The notes: generated by a model not told the origin, from the sequence alone. 64,000 nt of DNA from Streptococcus cristatus AS 1.3089 (GCF_000385925.1 NC_021175.1:1123501-1187500); one strand, 5' to 3'; positions 26,791 through 35,376 are shown, numbered from the stretch's first letter. Made by a program: numbers and translations.

Positions 26791-26920
26791 GTTTTTCTCC
26801 TCTCTACTGGTATCTATATTTATTATATAGCAAAAGAGTTGTAACTTCAAGTGTTACTTTTCAAAATCTCCTCTATTAACTCTTTTTTTGTTTGATAAAA
26901 TGTTTTATTTCTGTAAATGA

Positions 26921-26969
26921 TTGTGATTTTAGGACAATCTGCTATAATAGTATTAAGAAAGCGTTTTCA
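26921..26969 (+). promoter_or_regulatory. Plus-strand promoter with a cre site but no intact gene
   Basis: TTGTGA (26921-26926), a 16-bp spacer and TATAAT (26943-26948) preceded by TGC form a strong promoter. AGAAAGCGTTTTCA at 26956-26969 matches the CcpA cre consensus TGWAARCGYTWWCW at 13 of 14 positions, at the start of transcription where repression is expected. The nearest plus-strand coding remnant is the TPM-protein tail at 27041-27190. Confidence 0.65.
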
Positions 26970-27040
26970 ACAAACGCAATTCGAGTGCTTTTTTAGGCCA
27001 AAAGCCCAAGGCATTTGTTCGGCCAACATTCTTATTCTAA

Positions 27041-27190
27041 CAAAAGTTCGCTAGCAAAGAATTCTTCCTCTACTTAAATGTTAGTAAAAGAGCCATCCCC
27101 AAACCTAGCCAGAGCTCGAGCTCAGGTGGCAGTAGCACACATACTTCTTCATCTGGCAGAACGCACGGAGGTCGGGGCGGCGGATTCTAG
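27041..27190 (+). pseudogene. C-terminal remnant of a TPM-domain (YgcG-like) protein
   Basis: After a stop at 27038-27040 a frame runs 49 codons to TAG at 27188-27190. Its end is Ser/Gly rich: PSQSSSSGGSSTHTSSSGRT then HGGRGGGF. This is the kind of tail seen on TPM (DUF477) membrane proteins usually found beside LemA. The domain itself is missing. Repeat copy 2 begins 17 bp later. Assignment rests on a low-complexity tail and is tentative. Confidence 0.45.
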
Positions 27191-27207
27191 GAGCATCTAT
27201 AAACAAA

Positions 27208-27287
27208 GAGGCTGGGACAAAAGTCCTAGCCTCTCAATTGTCTTTGGAGTGTCGAGCAAGACGCAGTGGTTGAGTGGGCTCTATTAC
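27208..27287 (-). repeat. Intergenic three-hairpin repeat, copy 2 (truncated)
   Basis: About 80 bp from GAGGCTGGGACAAAAGTCC to the left arm of the middle hairpin (GTTGAGTGGGCTCTATTA). The rest is missing and the phosphoesterase stop codon follows 3 bp later. Only the GAGGCTGGGAC hairpin is complete; it could end the phosphoesterase transcript. Confidence 0.88.
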
Positions 27288-27289
27288 AA

Positions 27290-28132
27290 TTAATCTAGAT
27301 TGCGAATAAAGTCCTGAACATCCTCAAAATAGCCCTCCCGCTCACTGATTTCTCGCAGTAGGTCATGGTTATGAGTATGGTGGATGCCATTCACGAGGCT
27401 TTCCTCATAAATTTCGTAGTAAGGTAACTGGAGCTCACGCGCCCTAGCCAGCTCATGCTCTACATCATAAGCCACGCGACGCATATCGACATCTTTCAGC
27501 CCTGTCTCATCTATCTCTAAAATGGCATATTGAGCCCTCAAATCTTGGCGCAGAGTCGCATCTAAAAAGAAAGGTTGGCCGATGGAGCCTGGATTGATAA
27601 TCAGCTGACCACCTGTTCCATAGCGGAGAAACTGCTGGTGAATATGACCATAGATAGCAATAACCGCTTCATTGCCTTCAAAAAGTCGGTCAAAATCGCT
27701 CTGATTACCAATATGAATCAGCTCCCGTCCCCAGTTCTTATCTGGCAAGTGATGACTGACCGCAATCTTGAGACCTGCTACTTCTGTCAGGACTTGCAGG
27801 GGAAGCTCGCGCATACGGTCAATTTCTTCTGGAAGGATTTCCTCCAAAACAAAATGGCAGAGCTTGGTTAAATAAAGGTGGCTCGGTCGCGTCAAATCCA
27901 ATTTTTGATGCAGGGCATGCCAGAGGCTATCTTCCCAATTCCCACGTACTTGTAGACTAATCGGTAGCCGCTCCAGTTTATCCAAAATATTTCGCCGACC
28001 CGTTCCCGGCATGAGCAAGTCACCTAAAAACCAATAGTCTGTCACAGCCTGACTTTCTGCATCAGCTAGGACAGCCTCTAGCGCCGTCGCATTCCCATGC
28101 ACATCTGACAATAAAGCAATTCTTCTTTTCAT
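27290..28132 (-). CDS. Calcineurin-like metallophosphoesterase
   Basis: 280 aa from the ATG at 28132 (a GTG four codons upstream is the alternative). Metal-binding motifs occur in order: LLSDVHGNATALEAV, FLGDLLMPG, RGNWED, VSHHLP and YGHIHQQF, ending NPGSIGQPF. The fold is that of YfcE/DR1281-type phosphodiesterases. Substrate unknown. Repeat copy 2 abuts its 3' end. Confidence 0.9.
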   Translation of the reverse strand: MKRRIALLSDVHGNATALEAVLADAESQAVTDYWFLGDLLMPGTGRRNILDKLERLPISLQVRGNWEDSLWHALHQKLDLTRPSHLYLTKLCHFVLEEILPEEIDRMRELPLQVLTEVAGLKIAVSHHLPDKNWGRELIHIGNQSDFDRLFEGNEAVIAIYGHIHQQFLRYGTGGQLIINPGSIGQPFFLDATLRQDLRAQYAILEIDETGLKDVDMRRVAYDVEHELARARELQLPYYEIYEESLVNGIHHTHNHDLLREISEREGYFEDVQDFIRNLD

Positions 28133-28228
28133 TTTATCTTTCACTTTCTATCCAAGAAATATTATAACAAAGATCAAAAAAACTTCCACTCAAACACATT
28201 TAGGGAAGTTACAATATAAAATCTAGTC

Positions 28229-30952
28229 TTAATCCACTGACTTGAGCGCTTCTAGCATATCTAGCCGTTTCAGCTGATAATTGACAAAGAAGCCCAATAA
28301 AGTCAGAATGAAACTGACCGCTAGAATAGGCAGGAGATAAACTTCCCAGCCGACTTGCGGATTAAAGGCGATGAAGTTTGGCGCAATCATCTGAATCAAA
28401 AATCGATGGAGATAAAAACCAGCCAAGAGCCCTGTGCCAATACCCATGAGTGACAGCAAGATGGTCTCCCGATAGATATAGAGCGTGACTTCCTTACTAT
28501 GGAAGCCTAGTACCTTGATGGTCGATAGCTCCCGTATCCGCTCTGCGACATTGATATTGGTCAGATTATAGAGGATGACGATAGCTAGCAAAATCGAGAC
28601 AATCACCAGAACCAACATGGTAGAATTCAGTGAAGTTGCTAGTGTGTTAAATTGCTCGACCATACTGGTATTTTGAGAAACGCCTCTGACAGCTGAGAGC
28701 TTCATAAAGTCTCGTGCCTGAGACAAGGTCGCCTTTTCGGAGCGATTTTTGAGCTTGACGATATAGGCATTGTTGCTAGCTTTCTGACCAAAGACGGACT
28801 CATAGTCTGCCTGCGACATAAAAACAAAATGTCCCACGTAGTTTTCATTGATTGCTGCGACGGGAATTTTTTTGCCATCCAGTTCTAACTGATCTCCAAC
28901 GGAGACACCGGCTATCTTAGCCAGCTTGGCTGAAATAACGGCTCCTTTAGCCAAGGTCAATTTTTCCTGATTTTCTTGACTTTCCAGTCTGATAAAGGGA
29001 CTAAAGTCTGCCTTATCTGTCACCATCAGTGTCACAGTTTCTTTGTTTTTGCTCCCTTGATAGACTTCCTCGAAGCTCTGGCTAAAGATACTCTGATAGT
29101 CTGAAATAGCTGGGTCTTTTAGCTTCTTTTCCAGCTGTAATTTAGCAATTCGGTCAGCCTGACTCTTTTCTGAGATGATCAAATCATAGCTCAAAATCTG
29201 CTCAAACTGGCGATGCGGCACCCCGCTGATAGAAGACCGAATCCCTAGACCAGCAAAGAGCAGAGCCACCGAGCCAGCCACGCCAAAAATTGTCATCAGC
29301 ATCCGCTGCTTATAACGAAAAATATTGCGAGCCGTCACCTTATGGGTAAAGCTAAGTCTTTTCCAGATAAAAGGAAACCTCTCTAAAAGAATAGTCGCGC
29401 CCTTAACTGGTGGTTTAGGTAATAAGAGATGGGCAGCTTCCTCAGTCAACTCTCGGCGAGCAACCAGATAAGCCGGTAAAACGCTAGATAAAAAAGCTAA
29501 GCCCAGAGCCAAAAGACTGTAAAATGGATAAAAGTAAAGCCTGCTCTGGCCTACTACCATGCCCTGCGTGATGATTCGAGAAATAATCCCCGAGAAAAAA
29601 TAGTGCCCTAGAAAGATTCCCACGAGCGTACCCAAACTACCAGCCACCAAGCCATAGATAGTAAATTTGCGAATAATGTCTCGACTGTGATAGCCTAAGG
29701 CTTTGAAAACACCTGCATTCGTTCGCTCTTCATCCACAAAACGGGTCATGGTTGTAAAGGTCACCATCGCAGCCACTAGATAAAGAACCACTGGGAAGAT
29801 ATTGGCCACTGCAGCAATACTATTGGTGGCATTGCTATACATGAGATAACCTTGGCTACCTGGCAAACTCTTCCTCGTATAACTATGATAAGCTGGCTCC
29901 GTCAAACTTGCTAAGTCTTCCCGAGCTTGTTGCAATTCTACTTTCCGATTTTTTAGTTCTGCCGTCGCCTGCTCTAAGTCCTTTTTCTTCTGAGCCAGCT
30001 GGGTCTTTCCTTGTTCCAATTCAGACCGACTGCTGGCTAGACTTTCTTCAGCTAGTAAGCCGCTGGTTGCCGCTTGATTGAGTTTCTTTTCCTGCTCCTC
30101 TAGTTTAGCTTGAACCTGCTCTAGCTGCTTCTGCCCTTGAGCTATATCGGCTTCTGCATTCTTAATCTTTTCTGCTCCCGCTTGGATGGAAGCAATCGCA
30201 TTTGCCTGTAAGCTTTTTAGACGCGCTGCGCCATTATCCTTGAGGTCTTCATTTAATTGCTCTTGATGAGCCGCTAGCTTGTCCTGATAAATCCTTGCAA
30301 AAGAACCCAAATCTGCCAAATCTTGATAGCGCAATCGAGCGATACTATAGACATTTGACGAAAAGGCCTCTGGCGCAAGGACGGCATAGGCATCCAGATT
30401 GCCACTACCACTATTAGCATTGCCTAGGCTTCTATCAGACCAGAGCTCTGCCGAGTTGACAAAACCCACAATCTTATAAGTCTTATTTTTCAGAACTGAC
30501 GGCCGGCCTGCCTTCTCGGTCAGATCAATCTCCTGACCAAGCTTATATTTCTTAGACCAAAAACTAGCTAGGGCAATTTCTTGCTCATTCTGAGGAAGAC
30601 GGCCTGAGGTCACTTGAAAGTTTGAAATATCCTTGGTATCTGAGAATACTCGGAGAGCCTCTTCGCCTACGGTGACATCTGTCAGATAGCCAAACTCGAC
30701 ATCAGCTCCCTTAATAGTTTCCAGCTCTTTCTGATCCGCTGCATCCAAACCATAGTCCGCCATAACAGCCAAGTCCATGGTTCGTTGCTCTTTCAAGTAA
30801 TCTGTTGCTGTTCTGCGCATATTGGGTGGAGCGACCTTAAGTCCCACGAGAGCTAAAGAGCCCAGCATCATGAGGATTAAAATAGATAGGAAACGTCCTT
30901 TAGAGCTAGTGAAGGAGCGCAGAATATCTTTCCAATAAATCTTTCTCTTCAT
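28229..30952 (-). CDS. ABC exporter permease with two FtsX domains
   Basis: 907 aa. One span near residue 20, a large extracellular domain, then a coiled coil about 265-355 (repeated QKQLEQVQAKLEEQEKK-type heptads). An FtsX core with three or four spans lies at about 385-500, a second extracellular domain follows, and the final FtsX core is about 785-900 (NLTNINVAERIRELSTIKVL, GFHSKEV). It pairs with the ATPase encoded 1 bp upstream. Such pairs export peptides or lipids, or act on wall enzymes. The divergent TetR regulator suggests a drug- or ligand-induced exporter. Confidence 0.88.
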   Translation of the reverse strand: MKRKIYWKDILRSFTSSKGRFLSILILMMLGSLALVGLKVAPPNMRRTATDYLKEQRTMDLAVMADYGLDAADQKELETIKGADVEFGYLTDVTVGEEALRVFSDTKDISNFQVTSGRLPQNEQEIALASFWSKKYKLGQEIDLTEKAGRPSVLKNKTYKIVGFVNSAELWSDRSLGNANSGSGNLDAYAVLAPEAFSSNVYSIARLRYQDLADLGSFARIYQDKLAAHQEQLNEDLKDNGAARLKSLQANAIASIQAGAEKIKNAEADIAQGQKQLEQVQAKLEEQEKKLNQAATSGLLAEESLASSRSELEQGKTQLAQKKKDLEQATAELKNRKVELQQAREDLASLTEPAYHSYTRKSLPGSQGYLMYSNATNSIAAVANIFPVVLYLVAAMVTFTTMTRFVDEERTNAGVFKALGYHSRDIIRKFTIYGLVAGSLGTLVGIFLGHYFFSGIISRIITQGMVVGQSRLYFYPFYSLLALGLAFLSSVLPAYLVARRELTEEAAHLLLPKPPVKGATILLERFPFIWKRLSFTHKVTARNIFRYKQRMLMTIFGVAGSVALLFAGLGIRSSISGVPHRQFEQILSYDLIISEKSQADRIAKLQLEKKLKDPAISDYQSIFSQSFEEVYQGSKNKETVTLMVTDKADFSPFIRLESQENQEKLTLAKGAVISAKLAKIAGVSVGDQLELDGKKIPVAAINENYVGHFVFMSQADYESVFGQKASNNAYIVKLKNRSEKATLSQARDFMKLSAVRGVSQNTSMVEQFNTLATSLNSTMLVLVIVSILLAIVILYNLTNINVAERIRELSTIKVLGFHSKEVTLYIYRETILLSLMGIGTGLLAGFYLHRFLIQMIAPNFIAFNPQVGWEVYLLPILAVSFILTLLGFFVNYQLKRLDMLEALKSVD

Positions 30953-30953
30953 A

Positions 30954-31655
30954 TTAATACTCCAATGTACTTATGTCTTGAGGCGATTCATTCACCGTAA
31001 CACTTTTGACTTTCGCATCGTGCATACGGATGACCCGGTCAGCAATGGGAGCTAAGGCAGCATTGTGGGTCACGATAATGACAGTCGCTCCTTGATTGCG
31101 GGACATGTCCTGTAAGATTTGCAGCACTTGCTTACCGGTATTGTAGTCCAAAGCTCCCGTTGGTTCATCGCAGAGCAGAATCTTTGGATTTTTGGCCACC
31201 GCCCGAGCAATGGACACACGTTGCTGTTCTCCACCTGACAGCTGAGCTGGGAAATTATTGAGACGCTTTTCCAGACCAACCGCAGTCAGGGCAGCCACTG
31301 GATCCTGAGCATCCTTGACGATTTCTGAGGCCAGCTCCACATTTTCCTTTGCTGTCAGGTTAGGCACCAGATTGTAAAACTGAAAGACAAAGCCCACGTC
31401 ATTACGGCGATACTCGGTCAATTGATGAGCATTATAGGCCGCGATATTCTGTCCATCAATCAAGACTTCCCCCTCATCATTGGTATCCATACCACCGAGA
31501 ATATTGAGAACCGTTGACTTGCCTGCTCCAGAAGCTCCAAGAATAACAACCAGCTCTCCCTTTTCGATCTCAAAAGAGACATTCCGATTGGCGATTATTT
31601 CCGTATCCCCCATCTGATAACGTTTAAAACTATGTTTCATTTCAATATAAGCCAT
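30954..31655 (-). CDS. ABC exporter ATPase (MacB/LolD type)
   Basis: 233 aa from the ATG at 31655, which has AAGGAG 8 nt upstream; a 34-codon extension lacks support and crosses an operator. Walker [12 protein letters not shown]-loop [18 protein letters not shown], signature [16 protein letters not shown] and Walker [12 protein letters not shown] are all intact. It powers the FtsX-type permease. Its promoter region is shared with tetR and holds two copies of an inverted repeat. Confidence 0.94.
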   Translation of the reverse strand: MAYIEMKHSFKRYQMGDTEIIANRNVSFEIEKGELVVILGASGAGKSTVLNILGGMDTNDEGEVLIDGQNIAAYNAHQLTEYRRNDVGFVFQFYNLVPNLTAKENVELASEIVKDAQDPVAALTAVGLEKRLNNFPAQLSGGEQQRVSIARAVAKNPKILLCDEPTGALDYNTGKQVLQILQDMSRNQGATVIIVTHNAALAPIADRVIRMHDAKVKSVTVNESPQDISTLEY

Positions 31656-31689
31656 ATCGCTTCTCTCCTTTTCAAACCTCATCTCCTTA

Positions 31690-31777
31690 AATAGACAAGG
31701 TGTTGATTCTAAATCACAGATATTATATAATGAGCTTAGATAAAAAGCAATAATCAAAAATCAACAAAGTGTTGATT
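31690..31777. promoter_or_regulatory. Divergent tetR/ABC promoters with two TetR operators
   Basis: Operator 1, AATCAACAAAGTGTTGATT (31759-31777), is a perfect 8-3-8 palindrome. Operator 2 at 31690-31708 matches it at 16 of 19 positions. Between them ATTATATAAT (31722-31731) supplies overlapping -10 boxes on both strands. For tetR, TTGATT (31703-31708), 17 bp and TATAAT (31726-31731) form the promoter, so operator 2 covers its -35. Binding at both sites would repress both directions. Confidence 0.8.
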
Positions 31778-31796
31778 TAATCAAAAAGGAAGAAAA

Positions 31797-32357
31797 ATGG
31801 CCCAGAAACGAAAAACTAGAACCAAAGAAGACATCAAAGAGGCCCTCATCCAACTACTTTCTGAGGATAAATTTGAGCATATCTCCATCAGCAAACTCTG
31901 TAAGCGGGCAGGGATTAATCGCGGCACCTTCTACCTCCACTACCAAGATAAGTATCAGATGGTTGATAGTCTCAAAAGCGAAATTATTTCCCAACTTTCT
32001 AGTTATAGCTTGTTTGAAGCGGAGAACGAATATCCCCAAAAGTTAATGATAGCAAAATTTCATATACTGCGTGCTAATGAGCGTCTTATCAACGCCCTGA
32101 CCAGAAGCCATTATATTGACTTTCGAGAGGCTATTCGGGAGTACATAACCACTATCATTCTGAGTGACAAGCAAGAGACTGCTACCCAGCGTTTTTTAGA
32201 GGAGAACTTTCACATCCCTCAGAAATATGCCTTGGAAATCTTCCTATCCAGTGTTGAGGGGATTATTTCTCTTTGGATAGCCGGTGGTGCTCAAGAAGAA
32301 CCCGAAGAAATCACGGACATAATCTTGGCTACTTTCAACTACGACTACTGGAGATAA
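31797..32357 (+). CDS. TetR/AcrR family repressor
   Basis: 186 aa. The N-terminal HTH is clear: TKEDIKEALIQLLSEDKFEHIS then KLCKRAGINRGTFYLHYQDK. The C-terminal domain (about 75-180) resembles the TetR_C group common in Firmicutes (FREAIREYITTIILSD). It should control the divergent ABC exporter and itself through the two palindromes upstream. RBS AAGGAAG is 6 nt from the ATG. It ends at a strong two-way terminator. Confidence 0.92.
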   Translation: MAQKRKTRTKEDIKEALIQLLSEDKFEHISISKLCKRAGINRGTFYLHYQDKYQMVDSLKSEIISQLSSYSLFEAENEYPQKLMIAKFHILRANERLINALTRSHYIDFREAIREYITTIILSDKQETATQRFLEENFHIPQKYALEIFLSSVEGIISLWIAGGAQEEPEEITDIILATFNYDYWR

Positions 32358-32383
32358 AGACTAGTATTCCCATTCTCTTACAT

Positions 32384-32429
32384 AGAAACTTAAAAAGGCA
32401 CAGACTAATCCGTGCCTTTTTAAGTTTCT
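32384..32429. terminator. Bidirectional terminator, perfect 18-bp stem
   Basis: Arms at 32384-32401 and 32412-32429 are perfectly complementary over 18 bp with a 10-nt loop; each has an AAAAA/TTTTT block. It serves tetR (plus) and the U32 gene (minus), which converge here. Confidence 0.93.
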
Positions 32430-32485
32430 GGTGATGCATTGGCCTTCTAAAAAAGTCTACTTAGATAAAGACAGCAAAACTAGAC

Positions 32486-33415
32486 CTATTTCACCATGTC
32501 TGGATCGTAATCATAAAATCCTGTATCGAGGAAACGATTCTTCGGATGCAGTTTGTGAAGCAACTCATCTAACAAGAAAGCTTGGTCATGACTAAATTCA
32601 CCTTTTTCAATCAAGTCCCTCGCCTGAACAAAAAGCTTAGCAATCTCAACAAAATTCTGACCAGGAGTGTAGAGCCCTTCCAACTTCCAATGCGTAAAGC
32701 CGTGGTCAACCAATTCTGTCAGCTTAGTCATCAGGTCTAAGTCATTATTGGCGAAAATATGCGTCCCGTGGTCGTCCTCAAAAATCGAATAATGGCTCTG
32801 AGGGTCACTCGGCTCAGCAAGAAAGAGGTCTCTCTCTCTTGATTTTTCATCATCAATGTGTGTAAAGTTATAGTAATTTTGCAAAAGCGGACGTTTAGAG
32901 TGGTGGATAACGCTCGCACCATAAACTAGGACTTCGGCTGGAATTTCAAGGATTTCCGGCATTTTAAAGAGTTCTGCCGATGGAATTTCCCGCGCCAAAA
33001 CAGCTTCCGATACACCAGCATTCTTGCCCCAAAAATTAATCTGGCGACTGCTGGTAACCATGGTCGAAGCATCATAAATCGTTTTCAGCTTATAGCCATC
33101 CCGCTGCAAAACGTAGAATACACCTGCATCACCGACGGTGATATAATCTACCTCAATCTCCTGAAGAAAATCCAAATAAGGCTTGATCTGATCCATCATG
33201 TCCTGATGCATCAAAGCATTGACAGCAACGGTCATTTCTTTTCCTGCCTGATGAACCATTTGAGAAATACGATTTAATTCGTCATAAGTGAAATTATGTG
33301 GCAATCGAAGGCCGTATTTTTTCTCACCGACATAAATACGATCCACACCAGCTTCCAATAAAGCTTGAACTTGTTCTATACTTTCAGCTGTCGCTGTAAT
33401 GATTATCTTTTTCAT
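32486..33415 (-). CDS. Peptidase U32 family protein (short form)
   Basis: 309 aa. TIM-barrel U32 signatures are TAESIEQVQALLEAGVDRIY at the start, GLRLPHNFTYDE, YITVGDAGV and, near the end, HWKLEGLYTPGQNFVEIAKL. It resembles the YrrN-like short member that is normally encoded next to a longer U32 partner with the catalytic-type Cys cluster. No partner gene follows here. Members are linked to collagenase-like activity or RNA/ubiquinone hydroxylation; the function of this form is uncertain. Confidence 0.85.
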   Translation of the reverse strand: MKKIIITATAESIEQVQALLEAGVDRIYVGEKKYGLRLPHNFTYDELNRISQMVHQAGKEMTVAVNALMHQDMMDQIKPYLDFLQEIEVDYITVGDAGVFYVLQRDGYKLKTIYDASTMVTSSRQINFWGKNAGVSEAVLAREIPSAELFKMPEILEIPAEVLVYGASVIHHSKRPLLQNYYNFTHIDDEKSRERDLFLAEPSDPQSHYSIFEDDHGTHIFANNDLDLMTKLTELVDHGFTHWKLEGLYTPGQNFVEIAKLFVQARDLIEKGEFSHDQAFLLDELLHKLHPKNRFLDTGFYDYDPDMVK

Positions 33416-33492
33416 ATCATTATTATACCAAAAAATAGGAATTATGATTTCTTAATTCGATTTTATTCGTTTTGTAACTATCTTGTAACATA

Positions 33493-33534
33493 CCTAATAG
33501 TAGAAACATGATAGAATGATAAGGTACTATTAGG
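33493..33534 (+). promoter_or_regulatory. Inverted repeat enclosing the DUF3270 promoter
   Basis: CCTAATAGTA (33493-33502) and TACTATTAGG (33525-33534) are perfect 10-bp arms 22 bp apart. Between them lies TGATAGAAT, an extended -10. The right arm contains the ribosome-binding AGG. The spacing suits a dimeric DNA-binding protein; a transcript starting just after the -10 would contain only the right arm. Confidence 0.55.
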
Positions 33535-33543
33535 AGAGAGATT

Positions 33544-33834
33544 ATGGCAGTAAGAGATTTTAAACAGTTTGAGTCAGCGCCCCTGCATGATTCGACAGAG
33601 CAAACCAAGGAAGTATCCTATCAAGAATACCTGCCTCAAGCAGAATCAGCATCGCAATTACGTGAGCTACTTTTCTTTATAAATATCGCTTTATTCTGTA
33701 TTTTGACAGTCTTTTTTAGCTTTATCTTCTTATCTGCAAAAATAAGTACCTTCCTATCTTTTACACTTGCTGTAGTCCTGAGTCTAATGGTTATTCAAGG
33801 CTACCGTACTGTTCGGAGAAAGAGACACCGTTAA
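33544..33834 (+). CDS. Small membrane protein, DUF3270-like
   Basis: 96 aa. A polar N-terminal half (MAVRDFKQFESAPLHDSTEQ) is followed by two membrane spans near residues 43-62 and 66-84 and a basic end (RTVRRKRHR). It resembles DUF3270, a Streptococcus-restricted family of unknown function. RBS TAGGAGAG lies 7 nt before the ATG. It is monocistronic between two terminators, behind an unusual palindromic promoter. Confidence 0.8.
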   Translation: MAVRDFKQFESAPLHDSTEQTKEVSYQEYLPQAESASQLRELLFFINIALFCILTVFFSFIFLSAKISTFLSFTLAVVLSLMVIQGYRTVRRKRHR

Positions 33835-33849
33835 TTCACGAATTAAATC

Positions 33850-33877
33850 AAACGAGATCAAAAGATCTCGTTTTTTT
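33850..33877. terminator. Bidirectional terminator
   Basis: AAACGAGATC-AAAA-GATCTCGTTT followed by more Ts. It ends the DUF3270 gene on the plus strand and, through the leading As, can also end the convergent lipoprotein gene. Confidence 0.93.
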
Positions 33878-33885
33878 TCTTTTCT

Positions 33886-34729
33886 TTACCAAGCGTAATT
33901 TGGTTCCTGACAAGCACACATCGCTGCCAATAATTCTTCTGGAGTCACCCTTTTCAGCCCTCCATAGACTGGATCCTGAACGGTATAGGATGGATCAATG
34001 TAATAAACTGCAAGGACATCACTGCCGTCTGCTGATAATTCATAGCCCGTCCCCACGACATTGTGTTCACCCTTGTGCCCTGGGTAGATGGAGGCATTAT
34101 CAATCGTATAGTAGAGCGGATAGCCATCATCAATATTCTTGCGCAGGCGCTCCTTAAAGAGCTGCATATCTTCAGAATTCGAGGCGCTACTAGTCACTGT
34201 CGCAAGATGATAGCCCGCTTGGCCTGCCGGCACTTCCTCATAGCCAAACAGATATTGATTTAAGACACGGATAGCATTGACATTATGGGTGCCAAAAGTC
34301 CCATCGGTGCCCATCGCTCGTGCCAATTCTTCCTGACTAGCCTGGACGCCCCTGTAAGCTAGAATCATACTGACAGAGGTCGGTGCGCAAGTATTCCAAG
34401 CTCGCTGGATCTGCATAGGAACTTCCAGACGTTTTCTGATTGGAGAAAGGCGCTTCTTTACTAGAAGGCTGTGTCTCCTCTTCTCTGACCTTTTCAGTTG
34501 TCTGACTGGAGCTTTCCGACTCCGCAGAAGCGGAACTCTGACTAGGGCTGGTTTGATTAGTACTGGCTTGACTACTACTAGCTGCTTTCGAGCTAGCTTG
34601 ACTCGCGCTCGAAGCTTTAGACGAAGGGTCAGAGCTTTTAGACCGAGGGGATTCTGAAGCTTTCTGCCGAGAACAAGCTAGTAAGCAGCAGCCCAGACCT
34701 AGCAAGGCAAGTATTTTTAAATTTTTCAT
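33886..34729 (-). pseudogene. C39-like peptidase lipoprotein, split by a frameshift
   Basis: The N-terminal frame starts at 34729 after AAAGGGGGTG: a signal peptide with lipobox LLAC (MKNLKILALLGLGCCLLAC), then a long Ser/Ala/Lys linker. The C-terminal frame encodes a Peptidase_C39_2-like domain with RAWNTCAPTSVSMILAY (Cys), HKGEHNVVGTGYE (His) and YYIDPSYT (Asp). The frames join if one base is removed from the A4 run at 34432-34435, giving NQKRLEVPMQIQ. As given, translation ends soon after the shift (at 34337) and the domain is lost. Its -35/-10 promoter is excellent. A sequencing error cannot be excluded. Confidence 0.85.
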
Positions 34730-34751
34730 ACCAACACCCCCTTTTACATAT

Positions 34752-34780
34752 ATAATAGCGCTTTCGCTGCGAAGTGTCAA
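34752..34780 (-). promoter_or_regulatory. Lipoprotein promoter with a cre-like site
   Basis: TTGACA (34780-34775), 17 bp and TATTAT (34757-34752). CGAAAGCGCTATTA (34766-34753) matches the cre consensus at 12 of 14 positions and overlaps the -10, so CcpA control is possible. Confidence 0.6.
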
Positions 34781-34869
34781 GACGCAGAGGATAGAACTAA
34801 AGAGTAATAAGTATCGCTTCCTAGCCCCATACGACTACTCATCAGCTACTGCGGGAAATGTCTACTTCG

Positions 34870-34906
34870 AATAAAAACGAGGCTAGGACTCTTTTGTCCC
34901 AGCCTC
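34870..34906 (-). terminator. Terminator built from a repeat-family hairpin
   Basis: On the minus strand GAGGCTGGGAC and GTCCTAGCCTC (34906-34879) pair around AAAAGA and are followed by GTTTTTATT. The hairpin is nearly identical to one end of the three-hairpin repeat, but the rest of the element is absent. It lies 24 bp after the YtxH gene and should end the hprK operon. Confidence 0.85.
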
Positions 34907-34929
34907 AGACTTGTATATCTAGTTTGAAC

Positions 34930-35361
34930 TTACTTATCTTCTAAATCAATGATGATTTCTTCTGAAGAAGCTTTTTCTCCTTCTTCCACCACGATATCAG
35001 AAATTTCTTCTTCAAGAATTTCCTCTTCTTTTTCAAACTTTTCTTTGATTTCTTGGAATTTATCCTGTGAATAGTCTACTACTGACTTGGTTGTATCCTT
35101 GACAGACTCCAATACTGTTTCAGCTGTAATTTCGCCATTTTCAACCTTTTCCTTGGTTTGGTTGATGGCCTTGACAGCCTGATCTGAAAAATCCTTTACT
35201 GATTGGACAACTGCTTCGTGAGTCTTATCTGGATCTTCACGATAGTCAACAACGAAGTCTTGAACTTTTTCAGTAATTTCTTTACCTTTTTTGCTAGTTA
35301 GAAAGTACGCTGCAGCTGCACCAGACACAGCACCTAATAAAAGTGATGAAATTTTTCCCAT
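34930..35361 (-). CDS. YtxH domain-containing protein
   Basis: 143 aa. One N-terminal membrane span with GKISSLLLGAVSGAAAAYFL then TSKKGKEITEKV is the YtxH motif. The rest is charged and helical, ending in an acidic tail (EEEILEEEISDIVVEEGEKA). YtxH proteins are membrane-anchored and general-stress associated in Bacillus; function unknown. It is last in hprK-lgt-DUF948-ytxH, 15 bp after DUF948. Confidence 0.88.
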   Translation of the reverse strand: MGKISSLLLGAVSGAAAAYFLTSKKGKEITEKVQDFVVDYREDPDKTHEAVVQSVKDFSDQAVKAINQTKEKVENGEITAETVLESVKDTTKSVVDYSQDKFQEIKEKFEKEEEILEEEISDIVVEEGEKASSEEIIIDLEDK

Positions 35362-35376
35362 AATAAACCTACTTTC

